From: Helicobacter pametensis ATCC 51478
Lineage (GTDB): Bacteria > Campylobacterota > Campylobacteria > Campylobacterales > Helicobacteraceae
NCBI RefSeq assembly: GCF_000518225.1
Contig: NZ_JADE01000007.1
Span: 62,001 to 126,000 of the forward strand
DNA length: 64,000 bases
Direction: 5' to 3'
Under the pieces are notes generated by a model. The model worked only from the letters and a program-made list of their open reading frames with translations, did no database searches and had not been told where the DNA came from. A program made the translations under genes and the position numbers. Shown piece after piece: positions 8,337-18,599 of this stretch. Each line of letters starts with the position of its first letter. The stretch's first letter is position 1.

Positions 8337-8374
8337 TTGAGCTTTGATCCAAAATTGAGATTAGGAGGAGAGAA

Positions 8375-9157
8375 TTGCGTATCAAGCGGGATTGGAGCAA
8401 GGTGAAGGATAGGCTTGTTGGATTTTTGAGAGATGAGGTTGAGAAAAGAGGCTTTGAGCGTGTGGTGCTTGGATTGAGCGGGGGTTTGGATAGTGCAGTT
8501 GTTGCTTTTTTGTCTAATGTAGCATTTGGTAAAAGTGCCAAAGCTCTCTTGATGCCATCAACTAAAAGTTCTCCAAAAAATTTAGAGGATGCTTGGAAGC
8601 TTGCTGAGATGCTCTGTATGCCTTGTGAATTGATTCCCCTAGAGCCTTATGAGCAGATCTTTGGGTCTTATGAGGGGATGGATCGCGTGCGATATGGCAA
8701 TTTTTGTGCAAGGATTAGGATGATGCTTTTATATGATGTTTCTCAACGCGAGAGGGCATTGGTGATTGGGACAAGCAATAAGAGTGAGAGAATCTTGGGA
8801 TATGGCACAATTTATGGGGATATGGCATGTGCAATCAATCCTATTGGAGATTTGTTTAAAAGTGAAATTTTTGAGTTTGCAGCCTATCTTGGAATACCTC
8901 AAGCAATCATCTCCAAAAAACCAAGTGCAGATTTGTATGAGGGGCAAAGCGATGAGGATGAGCTAGGCTTTACTTATGAGCAGATTGATGCACTTTTGTG
9001 TGAGATTGAAGGTTTTTCATCTCTTGATGAAAAACTTATTCCTCCTCATATTACAGATAGATTCCCTCAAACTTTTTTGAAAGAAATTTTTGCTAGGATA
9101 GAGCGAAATCGCTTTAAAACACAGGCTGTAAAGATTTATCAATTGGAGAATGAATAG
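8375..9157 (+). CDS. nadE: NH3-dependent NAD+ synthetase
   Basis: Amidates deamido-NAD to NAD+ in the last step of NAD biosynthesis. The N-type ATP pyrophosphatase P-loop SGGLDS lies at residues 35-40, with GTSNKSE and KPSADLYEGQSDEDELGF characteristic of NadE. At 260 residues it lacks the glutaminase domain, so ammonia is the likely donor. The start is TTG 8375, chosen because AGGAGGAG lies just upstream and no closer ATG fits. It heads a four-gene run with the next gene starting directly after its stop. Confidence 0.94.
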   Translation: MRIKRDWSKVKDRLVGFLRDEVEKRGFERVVLGLSGGLDSAVVAFLSNVAFGKSAKALLMPSTKSSPKNLEDAWKLAEMLCMPCELIPLEPYEQIFGSYEGMDRVRYGNFCARIRMMLLYDVSQRERALVIGTSNKSERILGYGTIYGDMACAINPIGDLFKSEIFEFAAYLGIPQAIISKKPSADLYEGQSDEDELGFTYEQIDALLCEIEGFSSLDEKLIPPHITDRFPQTFLKEIFARIERNRFKTQAVKIYQLENE

Positions 9158-10324
9158 ATGAAGAAAAATATTCCTTTCTATTTAGAATCATTGAAAGAGG
9201 AAGATCTTGCATGTTTGACTGAAACAATTCGTGATCGTTCGGTTTTGAGCGAGCATCCTGAGATTATGTTTGGAGATAGAGAAAATTGTGTAGAGCGTTA
9301 TGAAGATGAAGTGATCAAACTGACAGGAGCTAAGCATGCAGTGGCTGTTCATGCAGATTATGCGGCTTTGCTTATTGCCTTTCGTGTCCTTGGTCTGAAG
9401 CGCAATCATCGCGTCATTTGTTCAATTTATTGCCATCCTTTTGTGCCTGCTTGTATTCGCCTCTTTGATGCAGAGCCTTTGTTTGTAGATATTGATCCTC
9501 AAACTTTGGCAATGTTGCCTAGGCAATGTGAAGAATTGCTCTCTGGAGGGGAGAGGATTAGAGCGATCGTCGTTTCTCATCTTGGTGGGAATCTTGTTGA
9601 TATGCGACCCTTTCACGCCTTAAAGGAGCAATATGGGATTGGCGTGATTGAGGATTTGAGTTATTGTTTGGGATTGAGAGATGAGAGGGGGGTGCATGCG
9701 GGGATTGATTTTCAAACTGATTTTGCGATCGTGTCTCATTTTGGTGGATTGACAAGAAGACTTTTTGGTATCGGGATGCTTTTAAGCAATAACACAGAAT
9801 TTGCCAAACGATGTCGGAATCTTAGATATCACTCGATTGTTAAAGAAGCAACCAATAATGGATTTTTCTATGACATAACAGAATTGAGCTCTGATTATAA
9901 TGCCAATGCCCTCTCTGCCCATATTGCCTTGATCAAAGTCAAAAGGACAGAGCAGATTCTGCGCCGAAGAGAAGAGATTGAGCGATATTGTTTTGAAGAA
10001 TTGAAAGATTTTGAAAATATAGAGTTTTTAAATCAAGAGAGGGTGAGCACTCATGCACTTTTGCCTATTTTCTTCAAAAAAGATCGTGATAGAATCGCAG
10101 ATCGTTTGTTTGAGTATGGGATTGAGGCACGCTTACCTTATGTGCCATTTAATCTTTTGAGCTTTCATCAAAACAAAAGTTTTCTCAAAGTCACGCAGTT
10201 TCCAAATGCTGTAGGGGTTTATCAGCGTGTGATGTGCTTGCCATGCTATGATGGTTTGAGTGATGAGAGCGTGCAATATATGGTGGATGTGATGAAGCAA
10301 ATCTTAAATGATGGGATGGATTAG
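9158..10324 (+). CDS. DegT/DnrJ/EryC1/StrS aminotransferase-family protein lacking the PLP lysine
   Basis: A 388-residue protein of the fold type I DegT/DnrJ/EryC1/StrS family, whose members usually transaminate nucleotide-linked keto-sugars. Family features seen are the E-AVAVHADYAALLIA segment (about residues 60-72), the pyridine-binding aspartate in VIEDLSYCLG (Asp166) and the C-terminal ERxxALLPIFFK region. In the segment where the family has the Schiff-base lysine, residues 193-206 read SHFGGLTRRLFGIG with no lysine. It is therefore either not an aminotransferase, uses another residue (the His-containing ColD-type dehydratase is a precedent for a changed lysine), or is non-catalytic. It sits between nadE and lpxK, and its stop overlaps the lpxK GTG (TAGTG). 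A role in surface-sugar or lipid A metabolism is only suggested by lpxK. Confidence 0.8.
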   Translation: MKKNIPFYLESLKEEDLACLTETIRDRSVLSEHPEIMFGDRENCVERYEDEVIKLTGAKHAVAVHADYAALLIAFRVLGLKRNHRVICSIYCHPFVPACIRLFDAEPLFVDIDPQTLAMLPRQCEELLSGGERIRAIVVSHLGGNLVDMRPFHALKEQYGIGVIEDLSYCLGLRDERGVHAGIDFQTDFAIVSHFGGLTRRLFGIGMLLSNNTEFAKRCRNLRYHSIVKEATNNGFFYDITELSSDYNANALSAHIALIKVKRTEQILRRREEIERYCFEELKDFENIEFLNQERVSTHALLPIFFKKDRDRIADRLFEYGIEARLPYVPFNLLSFHQNKSFLKVTQFPNAVGVYQRVMCLPCYDGLSDESVQYMVDVMKQILNDGMD

Positions 10325-11238
10325 TGCGTTTTATTGAAACTTATTTTTATAAGCCTACATGGTGGCAAAAGATTATTATCTTTTTTCTGCTTCCTCTCTC
10401 TTGTTTTTATTGTCTTATTGCGTTTTTGAAAAGAAAGCTTGCCCCACGCATCGATTTTGGATTACCGGTTGTGAGTGTAGGGAATCTTGTCGTGGGAGGG
10501 AGTGGAAAAACTCCTTTTATCATTGAAATTGCAAGACTATATCCACATAAAAAAATTGCAGTTGTTTCAAGGGGATATAAGCGCACAAGCAAGGGTTTGA
10601 TCATCGTCTCTCAAGAGGGCAAAATTTTGTGCTCTCAAGAAGAGGCTGGAGATGAGCCCTATTTGATCGCCAAAAGTCTTCCGTATGTAAGTGTGATTGT
10701 AAGCAAGAGACGCAAAGAAGCTATATTGAAGGCTAAGGAGATGGGTTGTGATGCTGTGTTTTTAGATGATGGATTTCGCTTTAGCTTCAAAAAACTCAAT
10801 ATTGTGCTCAAACCCAAGCTTGAGCCCTATTATCCTTTTTGTCTTCCTAGTGGAATGTATCGCGAGTGGAGGGGGTCTTATGGAGAGGCAGATGTGATTG
10901 TGCAAGAAGGTGTGGACTATACAAGAGAGGTGAGTATCAGAGATGAGAGTGAGCGGATGTTGCTTCTTACTGCTATTGCCAATCCCTCAAGATTAGATGA
11001 GTTTTTGCCATCTGTTGTGGGGAAGGTGTATTATGCTGATCATGCACGCTTTGATCTTTCTGAGCTTAGAGCGAAAATGCAGGAATTTAATGCGACAAGT
11101 TTGCTTGTGACTTCTAAGGATTTGGTCAAACTGGAGGGATCTGGGATTCCATTGAGTGTTTTGGAGCTTCGCTTGCAGATTCAAGATGGAATCATCTGTC
11201 AAATCAAAGAATATATTGAAGGAGGATGGAATGCTTAG
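10324..11238 (+). CDS. lpxK: Tetraacyldisaccharide 4'-kinase (lipid A)
   Basis: Inner-membrane-associated kinase that adds the 4'-phosphate to the lipid A disaccharide. Walker A lies within SVGNLVVGGSGKTPF (about residues 51-65), an N-terminal hydrophobic segment (residues 15-35) anchors it, and VSRGYKR and FLDDGFR are LpxK motifs. Its 304 residues are near the family length. It starts with GTG 10324 overlapping the preceding TAG stop, and overlaps bcp by eight bases. Confidence 0.93.
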   Translation: MRFIETYFYKPTWWQKIIIFFLLPLSCFYCLIAFLKRKLAPRIDFGLPVVSVGNLVVGGSGKTPFIIEIARLYPHKKIAVVSRGYKRTSKGLIIVSQEGKILCSQEEAGDEPYLIAKSLPYVSVIVSKRRKEAILKAKEMGCDAVFLDDGFRFSFKKLNIVLKPKLEPYYPFCLPSGMYREWRGSYGEADVIVQEGVDYTREVSIRDESERMLLLTAIANPSRLDEFLPSVVGKVYYADHARFDLSELRAKMQEFNATSLLVTSKDLVKLEGSGIPLSVLELRLQIQDGIICQIKEYIEGGWNA

Positions 11239-11698
11239 GATTGGAGATCAAGCACCTTGTTTTGTATTGCCAAATCAAGATGGGATTGAGGTGGGACTCA
11301 AAGATTTGCTTGGAAGAATTTTGATTCTTTATTTTTATCCTAAGGATAATACCTCAGGTTGCACACTTGAAGCTCAAGACTTTAGTACATTTCATGATGA
11401 GTTTGACACTCTTGGAGCCAGTGTGGTGGGGATAAGTCCAGATAGTATTAAAAGTCATAAGAATTTTATAGAGAAGAAGAAGTTGAGTTTGATGCTTTTA
11501 AGCGATGCAGATAAAGTGGTGGCTTCAAAATATGGAGCATTTGGTGAGAAAAAACTTTATGGAAAGCTTTATCAAGGAATCATCCGATCAACTTTTGTGA
11601 TCAATCCTTATGGAGAGATTGTGCAGGCTTTTTATAATGTCAAAGCAAGGGGGCATGCTCAGAAAGTTTTGGAGTTTTTGCAAGGTTACAAGGTATGA
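11231..11698 (+). CDS. bcp: Thiol peroxidase Bcp (peroxiredoxin Q type)
   Basis: Peroxiredoxin that reduces hydrogen and organic hydroperoxides. Start ATG 11231 follows GAAGGAGG and gives MLRIGDQAPCFVLP, the family N-terminus; an earlier in-frame start at 11156 lies deep inside lpxK. The active-site motif PKDNTSGCTLEAQDF holds the peroxidatic cysteine. The position five residues later, a resolving cysteine in E. coli Bcp, is glutamine here, and the only other cysteine is Cys10 near the N-terminus, so it probably acts in a one-Cys or atypical mode. The length is 155 residues. It is the last gene of the nadE run, convergent with mnmA. Confidence 0.93.
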   Translation: MLRIGDQAPCFVLPNQDGIEVGLKDLLGRILILYFYPKDNTSGCTLEAQDFSTFHDEFDTLGASVVGISPDSIKSHKNFIEKKKLSLMLLSDADKVVASKYGAFGEKKLYGKLYQGIIRSTFVINPYGEIVQAFYNVKARGHAQKVLEFLQGYKV

Positions 11699-11712
11699 AA
11701 TAAAAAGAGAAT

Positions 11713-11721
11713 GGGGGGGGG
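11713..11721. repeat. G9 homopolymer between bcp and mnmA
   Basis: Nine G residues directly abut the mnmA stop codon (the complement of 11722-11724). The tract lies outside both reading frames, so length changes would not alter either protein; an effect on mRNA 3' ends is possible. Confidence 0.85.
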
Positions 11722-12747
11722 TTAGAGTATGACCCCTCCACCAAGCACACAATCTCCCTGATAGATGACAAGTGCTTGTCCTTTGGCTACACCAAAAACA
11801 TCTTCATCTAGCATAGCAGTGATCATTCCATCTTGGAGAGTAACCTTTGCTTTGGTTTTATTGCTGCGATATCTGATCTTGACTTCATATTCACCATCTT
11901 GAAAATGATCCAAGCTCTTATTGAGTGCTTTGACTTCCTTGATCGCAAGCTGATCTTTGGTTCCTACAGTGATTTCATTTTTTTGTGGATTGATTCCTAG
12001 GACATAGTGAGGTTCTAGGGCACCTTTGATGCTAAAGCCCTTGCGCTTACCAATTGTGTATTGCATATAGCCTTTGTGTTGGCCAATTGCATTGCCTTCT
12101 AGATCGCGAACGATGCCAGTTTGATCGACTTGAAGTGTTTTTTTGAGGATATCAATATAGCTTGTTTCTACAAAGCAGATTTCTTGTGATTCTTTGTAAG
12201 TCTCAAGACTTCCAAGCCAAGGCATGGCTTCAAAAGCTTCTTTTTTGACATCATTTTTGAAATAATCCCCTAGTGGAAAGATGAGCGAATCAATTGCCTG
12301 CTGTGAGATGGCATACAAGAAATAACTCTGATCCTTGCTGGGATCCTTGGCTTCTCTAATGCGTTTGATGCCATTTATTTCTTGGATGCGAGCATAGTGA
12401 CCTGTTGCGATTTTTTCACATCCAAGTTCAAGTGCTTTTTGTAGTGCAAGTCCAAATTTCATCAAAGGATTGCAAAGTGCGCAAGGATTGGGTGTCTCAC
12501 CCCTTTGATAAGAGAGAATAAATTCATCATAAACTTTTTCTTTGAATTCTTTTTGGGCATCAATGACTTGAAATTCAAACCCAAGATTTTGAGAAACTTT
12601 GATGCAGTTTTGGATAAAGATTTGATGTTTTTCTTCTTTGTCGTGAAGTTTGAGATAGATTCCAAGGACTTCATGTCCAGCTTGTTTAAGCAAATAAGCG
12701 CAATATGAGCTATCCACCCCTCCACTCATTAGTAGTGCAATTTTCAT
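11722..12747 (-). CDS. mnmA: tRNA-specific 2-thiouridylase MnmA
   Basis: Thiolates the wobble uridine (s2U34) of tRNA-Lys, -Glu and -Gln. The PP-loop SGGVDSS lies at residues 8-14, the catalytic cysteine pair is in [13 protein letters not shown] and ESQEICFVE, and GHYARI and [10 protein letters not shown] are family motifs. The length of 341 residues is normal. AAGGA lies about nine bases before ATG 12747, and a perfect 12-bp hairpin lies further upstream (12769-12797). It is a single gene, divergent from purA. Confidence 0.95.
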   Translation of the reverse strand: MKIALLMSGGVDSSYCAYLLKQAGHEVLGIYLKLHDKEEKHQIFIQNCIKVSQNLGFEFQVIDAQKEFKEKVYDEFILSYQRGETPNPCALCNPLMKFGLALQKALELGCEKIATGHYARIQEINGIKRIREAKDPSKDQSYFLYAISQQAIDSLIFPLGDYFKNDVKKEAFEAMPWLGSLETYKESQEICFVETSYIDILKKTLQVDQTGIVRDLEGNAIGQHKGYMQYTIGKRKGFSIKGALEPHYVLGINPQKNEITVGTKDQLAIKEVKALNKSLDHFQDGEYEVKIRYRSNKTKAKVTLQDGMITAMLDEDVFGVAKGQALVIYQGDCVLGGGVIL

Positions 12748-12768
12748 AGTGATTGATCCTTCATGTTT

Positions 12769-12797
12769 TTTGGAGTTAAAATTTCTTTAACTCCAAA
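12769..12797. promoter_or_regulatory. Perfect 12-bp inverted repeat upstream of mnmA
   Basis: TTTGGAGTTAAA (12769-12780) and TTTAACTCCAAA (12786-12797) are exact reverse complements with a five-base loop. The element lies just upstream of the mnmA Shine-Dalgarno and about 40 bases from the purA -10 box. No T-run follows on either strand in the proper place, so it is an mRNA leader hairpin or a protein-binding dyad rather than a terminator. Confidence 0.65.
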
Positions 12798-12836
12798 TTC
12801 TACAAATAAAACCCCCAATCATGCAAGTGATTATTT

Positions 12837-12842
12837 TATAAT
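12837..12842 (+). promoter_or_regulatory. -10 box of purA
   Basis: TATAAT, about 38 bases upstream of the purA ATG, in the AT-rich gap between mnmA and purA. Confidence 0.55.
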
Positions 12843-12877
12843 CGTGGGTTTGATTCGTATTTTAGCATCAAGGATAA

Positions 12878-14549
<1,672 letters not shown>

Positions 14550-14553
<4 letters not shown>

Positions 14554-15182
14554 AAAAAATTGGATTGATTCTGGTAGCTAGTGTGTTGCTTATAGGTCAA
14601 GAGGTCAAAGATCAGGGACTTGATGATGATAAAAGCCTTGAGTGTAATTTGATTTTTGAATCAAGAAAAGAAGAAATTGCTGCCGAACTTCGCAAGCTTG
14701 AAGAGCAGCAACAGTCTTTGATGATTTTGCAGAATGCGACTGAGGGCGTGCTCAAAGAGCGACAAGAGGCACTTGAAGAGAAATATCAAGAGTTTGAGGC
14801 TCAAAAAAAGGCCTTTGAAGAACAAGAAAAAGAGCGACAAGAAGAGTGGAAAAAGCAAGAGGATGCACTTCAGCAAGAACATGAGAAAAAGAAAAAAGAG
14901 CTTACTGATCTCATTCAAAAAAATGAAGAAATCCTTCAAGAGATTCGTGGTGAGAGGAAAAATAAGCTTGCAGAAACCTATAGCAAAATGCGAGATTCTA
15001 AGGCTGCTCAGATTTTGGAATCAATGCCTATTGCTGATGCTGTGGAGATTCTGGGTAGTATGGAGACAAAGGTTGTGGGTAAGATTTTGGCCAAAATGGA
15101 TGCACAAAAGGCTGGTGAAATCACCTTGGCAATCCAAAGGGGGGAGAAAGAAGATGCGTTACCTCAAGCTCCAAAACAGTGA
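14550..15182 (+). CDS. MotE-like periplasmic coiled-coil protein with MgtE-N-type C-terminal domain
   Basis: A 210-residue exported protein. Residues 1-16 form a signal-like hydrophobic segment (KKIGLILVASVLLIG), about 45-150 form a long Glu/Lys/Gln-rich coiled coil, and about 150-195 (AAQILESMPIADAVEILGSMETKVVGKILAKMD) is an MgtE-N-like helical domain. This layout matches MotE, a chaperone of the motility-disc protein MotC in Campylobacterota. TTG 14550 is chosen because it overlaps the preceding stop and AAAGGAG precedes it. The name is by architecture and context, not alignment. Confidence 0.65.
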
Positions 15183-15188
15183 ATGTGT

Positions 15189-15194
15189 TATAAT
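15189..15194 (+). promoter_or_regulatory. -10 box of aroQ
   Basis: TATAAT 30 bases upstream of the aroQ ATG, just after the stop of the MotE-like gene. Confidence 0.5.
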
Positions 15195-15223
15195 TGACAA
15201 AACCTCACAACAAAGGAAGTAAA

Positions 15224-15700
15224 ATGAAAGTTTTAGTGATTCAAGGTCCAAATCTCAATATTCTTGGACATCGCGATCCTCGCATTTATGGAAATGTTAC
15301 ATTAGAGCAAATTCATCAAAATATGCAAGAAATGGCAAAGCAAAATGAGGTGGAGCTTGAGTTTTTTCAAAGTAATTTTGAAGGTGAGATTATTGATAAG
15401 TTGCAAGAGTGTATTGGAGGGGAATATCAAGGGGTGATTATCAATCCAGCAGCATATGCTCATACTTCTATTGCGATTGCAGATGCAATGGCCTCTTGTG
15501 GAGTTCCTTGTGTGGAAGTGCATTTGAGCAATGTGTTTGCAAGAGAAGATTATCGAAGTAAAAGCTATACGGGTGCTGCCAGTGCTGGAGTGATTTCAGG
15601 TTTTGGTGCTTTTGGCTATCACTTGGCACTCATTTCGCTCTTTCAAATCATGAAAGAGATCAAAGCTTTGGCTGATGCACAGCAGAAACAACAAGCTTAA
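15224..15700 (+). CDS. aroQ: Type II 3-dehydroquinate dehydratase
   Basis: Converts 3-dehydroquinate to 3-dehydroshikimate in the shikimate pathway. ATG 15224 after AAGGAAG gives MKVLVIQGPNLNILGHRDPRIYG, the family N-terminus with the catalytic tyrosine and an N-terminal arginine region. EFFQSNFEGEIIDKLQE, INPAAYAHTSIAI with the catalytic histidine, and EVHLSN complete the signature. It has 158 residues, normal for the type II dodecameric enzyme. A clear terminator follows at 15723. Confidence 0.95.
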   Translation: MKVLVIQGPNLNILGHRDPRIYGNVTLEQIHQNMQEMAKQNEVELEFFQSNFEGEIIDKLQECIGGEYQGVIINPAAYAHTSIAIADAMASCGVPCVEVHLSNVFAREDYRSKSYTGAASAGVISGFGAFGYHLALISLFQIMKEIKALADAQQKQQA

Positions 15701-15722
15701 TTCTCCATATTTTTTCAGCACA

Positions 15723-15754
15723 AGGAGCGCTCGATATGGTGAGTGCTCCTTTTT
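15723..15754 (+). terminator. Rho-independent terminator after aroQ
   Basis: AGGAGCGCTC (15723-15732) pairs with GAGTGCTCCT (15741-15750), ten pairs with one G-T, around an eight-base loop, followed by a T-run. The rest of the gap up to 15967 (about 210 bases) holds no convincing gene; a weak 98-codon frame there has no recognisable content. Confidence 0.85.
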
Positions 15755-15967
15755 ATGTAATGATTCTCTGATAAGGATGATTGATCAAACTAATGGGGAT
15801 AAATATTCTTTATTCCTAGCTGTTGGCATAAATTTTTGGCTACAAACAAAGAAAGGGCTTTGTATCCAAATCCACAGATTTGTGTGTGAGTTGGGTCTTG
15901 TATTGAGTTTGAAGTGTCTTGGTGTATCTGGAGAAATAAAATGCAATAATCAAAGAGTTGGAGCAAA

Positions 15968-16438
15968 ATGAGGAAGCTAGTCTTAACGCGCTTTTTTCCT
16001 TATACGACTTCTTCACCTAAGCGATTAAGAAATTGTTTTATGCTTGGCATTGGGGGGAATCTTGGAGATTGTCTGAAGCGTTTTGAATCATTGTTTTGTA
16101 AAATTATTAAAGATTCTCGCTTTGTTGTTCTCTCCACATCTCCCATTTATCGTAATCCTGCCTTTGGCTATGTTCATCAGGAAGATTTTTGGAATGCTAC
16201 AATGCAGGTATCCACCAATTGTGGGGTGGTTGAGGTGTTTAGGATGATTTTTTATTGGGAGAGATGTTTTGGACGCGGAAGAAAGAGAGAGTTTAAAAAT
16301 GCGCCACGCACATTGGATGTGGATTTGTTGTGGTTTAATGAAATGAGACTTGAGCGTAGATATCTAAATTTGCCCCATCCTCAATGGAGCAAAAGGGAAT
16401 CGGTTTTGATTCCATTGCAGTATCAAAACATTCTTTAG
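15968..16438 (+). CDS. folK: 2-amino-4-hydroxy-6-hydroxymethyldihydropteridine diphosphokinase
   Basis: Folate-pathway pyrophosphokinase (HPPK). The core starts at about residue 25 (CFMLGIGGNLGDCLKRFE), followed by STSPIYRNPAFGYVHQEDFWNATMQV and the signature RTLDVDLLWFN with the Mg-binding aspartates. The N-terminal 24 residues (MRKLVLTRFFPYTTSSPKRL) are an extension relative to the E. coli enzyme; ATG 15968 is the best start upstream of the domain. It is first in the run into flhF, a linkage seen also in H. pylori, with nine bases to flhF. Confidence 0.88.
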   Translation: MRKLVLTRFFPYTTSSPKRLRNCFMLGIGGNLGDCLKRFESLFCKIIKDSRFVVLSTSPIYRNPAFGYVHQEDFWNATMQVSTNCGVVEVFRMIFYWERCFGRGRKREFKNAPRTLDVDLLWFNEMRLERRYLNLPHPQWSKRESVLIPLQYQNIL

Positions 16439-16446
16439 GAGGAGAG

Positions 16447-17733
16447 ATGAAGCTTTTTACTTACACAGGAGAAACGCCTGATGAGGCTTTGAGACAGGCA
16501 AAAAGTGTGCATGGATCAGATCCTTTTATCTTGAAATCTCGTGAGATTCGCAAGAAAACTTTGTCTCAGAAAGGACTCTATGAAATCGTGATTGCTGTAG
16601 AGGAAGAAGAGGAGCCAAAGCAAGAAAATACGATCAAGAAACGCCTTGATGAAATCGCGCAAAAAAACTTTGAGAAAAAGAAGCAAGACAAGATTAGTCT
16701 AAGTCAAGAGATGAATGAAACAATCCGCCAAATTTCTGAGATCGCTGGTGTTAAAGGTGGCGCAAATCCTTATATCACTCAAAAACCAAAAACTCAAATC
16801 AATGATCAAGAGGAGCTCAAAGCAATCAAAAAGGAGATTGAGCAAATCGATGATCGTTTAAAGTTGATTCAGAGCATGTTTTGGGATGAAAAGCGTCCAA
16901 TGCGCTCAAGCCCCAATATCCCTCAAGAATTTGCAGAAATTTATAGGATTGCCAAAAATAGTGGGATTGATCGAGAAAGACTTGATGCATTGATGGAGCT
17001 AACTTTGGAGTTGATGCCATTGCAGATGAGATCCAATTCGATTACAGTGAAGAGATATTTTCGAGAAGTTTTGCGCAAAATGATTGCATGCCGTAGTGAA
17101 AATCTTTCAAGAGCAACAAAAAATATTTTGATGTTTGTGGGACCCACAGGCGTGGGCAAAACGACGACTTTGGCTAAACTCGCTGCGCGCTATTCTTTGA
17201 TGCTTGATAAGCGCCATAAGGTGGGGGTAATCACTCTTGATTCTTATAAAATTGCAGCCATGGAGCAGCTTATGACCTATGCAAGAATGATGCGTTTGGG
17301 GATTGAGCGTGTGGATGATCCAAGCGAACTTGAGGGAGCAATCGAGCGTCTTAAATATTGTGATTTTATTTTGATTGACACAGCAGGTCATTCCCAATAT
17401 GACAAACAAAAGCTTGAGATGCTCAAATCCTATGTGCAGAATGATTTTCATATTGAAGTCAGTTTGGTGCTTTCTGCTGGGACTAAATATGAAGATCTTA
17501 AGGATATTTATCATTCTTTTAGTGCTGTAGAGATTGATAATCTTATTTTTAGCAAGTTGGATGAGAGTCGTAGTTTTGGGAACATTTTTTCCTTAGCATG
17601 TGATATCAAAAAACCAATTAGCTATTTTTCAATCGGACAAAGTGTGCCAAATGATTTGCTTGTTGCAAGCAATGATTTTTTGGTGGATTGTCTGCTTGAT
17701 GGGTTTAAGAAACCACAAAAGGATAACAAGTGA
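16447..17733 (+). CDS. flhF: Flagellar biosynthesis GTPase FlhF
   Basis: SRP-type GTPase that fixes flagellar number and polar placement. The start ATG 16447 follows AGGAGGAG; an earlier in-frame ATG at 16384 lies inside folK and is rejected. The 428-residue protein has an N-terminal B domain (residues 1-150, Lys/Glu-rich), an N domain, and the G domain with G1 GPTGVGKTTT at about 231-240, LDSYKIAAMEQL, IDTAGHSQYD (G3) and SKLDES (G4). The GTG start of flhG overlaps its stop. Confidence 0.96.
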   Translation: MKLFTYTGETPDEALRQAKSVHGSDPFILKSREIRKKTLSQKGLYEIVIAVEEEEEPKQENTIKKRLDEIAQKNFEKKKQDKISLSQEMNETIRQISEIAGVKGGANPYITQKPKTQINDQEELKAIKKEIEQIDDRLKLIQSMFWDEKRPMRSSPNIPQEFAEIYRIAKNSGIDRERLDALMELTLELMPLQMRSNSITVKRYFREVLRKMIACRSENLSRATKNILMFVGPTGVGKTTTLAKLAARYSLMLDKRHKVGVITLDSYKIAAMEQLMTYARMMRLGIERVDDPSELEGAIERLKYCDFILIDTAGHSQYDKQKLEMLKSYVQNDFHIEVSLVLSAGTKYEDLKDIYHSFSAVEIDNLIFSKLDESRSFGNIFSLACDIKKPISYFSIGQSVPNDLLVASNDFLVDCLLDGFKKPQKDNK

Positions 17734-18590
17734 AGAATCAGGCAACAGAACTTATTGAGCTTATTGGCCAACAAGGGAGCAAAAAGAATACAGAGATCAT
17801 TGCAATCACAAGTGGAAAGGGAGGAGTAGGCAAATCTAGCATCAGTGCTAACCTATCCTATACCCTATGCAAGATGGGCTATAAGGTCGCTGTGTTTGAT
17901 GCGGATATTGGCTTGGCTAATCTTGATTTGATTTTTGGTGTGAAGGCACACAAAACAATTCTCAATGTTCTCAAAGGAGAATGTGAGCTCAAAAATATAA
18001 TCATCCCCATTGAGAGCGGACTGTATCTTATCCCTGGAGATAGTGGGGATGAGATTTTTAATTATATTTCTGAAGATTCTGTGGCAAGACTTGTGGGAGA
18101 GAGCGAGATTTTGAGTGATTTGGATTTTTTGATCATTGATACAGGTGCAGGGATTGGAGGTATCACACAAAAATTCTTAGAATCAAGTGATACTTTGATT
18201 GTTGTCACGATGCCTGATCCTAGCGCGATTACTGATGCCTATGCAGCAATCAAAGTCAATGCCAAAACACGCAATCAAATTTATATGATTCTTAATATGG
18301 TGAAAACTTCAAAAGAGGCAGAAAATGTCTATCTCAAGATGAAACAAATTGCCTATAAAAATATGGAAAATCTATCACTTGAGCTTTTGGGATATGTGCC
18401 ACTTTCATCTAGTATCTCATCAGCTACACGCGGACGCACATTGTTTGCTAGAGTGGATCCAGGAGATGGGGCTTCATCTCAGCTTCGAAATATTGCAAAT
18501 AAGATTCTCCAAAAGAGGGAACGAAAAGTGCTGTCAAGTAAAGAAAGTGGTTTTGGAAGTTTCTTTCAAAGGTTGTTGAAATATCTATAA
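17730..18590 (+). CDS. flhG: Flagellar number regulator FlhG (MinD/ParA-like ATPase)
   Basis: MinD-type ATPase partner of FlhF that limits flagellar number and stimulates FlhF GTP hydrolysis. The deviant Walker [11 protein letters not shown] lies at residues 28-37, with DADIGLANLDLIFG (switch I region) and a C-terminal basic/amphipathic stretch ending SFFQRLLKYL, fitting a membrane-targeting helix. GTG 17730 overlaps the flhF stop. It has 286 residues. Confidence 0.93.
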   Translation: MKNQATELIELIGQQGSKKNTEIIAITSGKGGVGKSSISANLSYTLCKMGYKVAVFDADIGLANLDLIFGVKAHKTILNVLKGECELKNIIIPIESGLYLIPGDSGDEIFNYISEDSVARLVGESEILSDLDFLIIDTGAGIGGITQKFLESSDTLIVVTMPDPSAITDAYAAIKVNAKTRNQIYMILNMVKTSKEAENVYLKMKQIAYKNMENLSLELLGYVPLSSSISSATRGRTLFARVDPGDGASSQLRNIANKILQKRERKVLSSKESGFGSFFQRLLKYL

Positions 18591-18599
18591 GGATGGTGG

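Noticed and set aside
14734-15222. 162-codon frame over the MotE-like gene
   Set aside because: Extremely Lys-rich shadow of the coiled-coil gene in another frame.
15675-15971. 98-codon frame between aroQ and folK
   Set aside because: It begins inside aroQ, runs through the terminator, and has no recognisable content or ribosome binding site.
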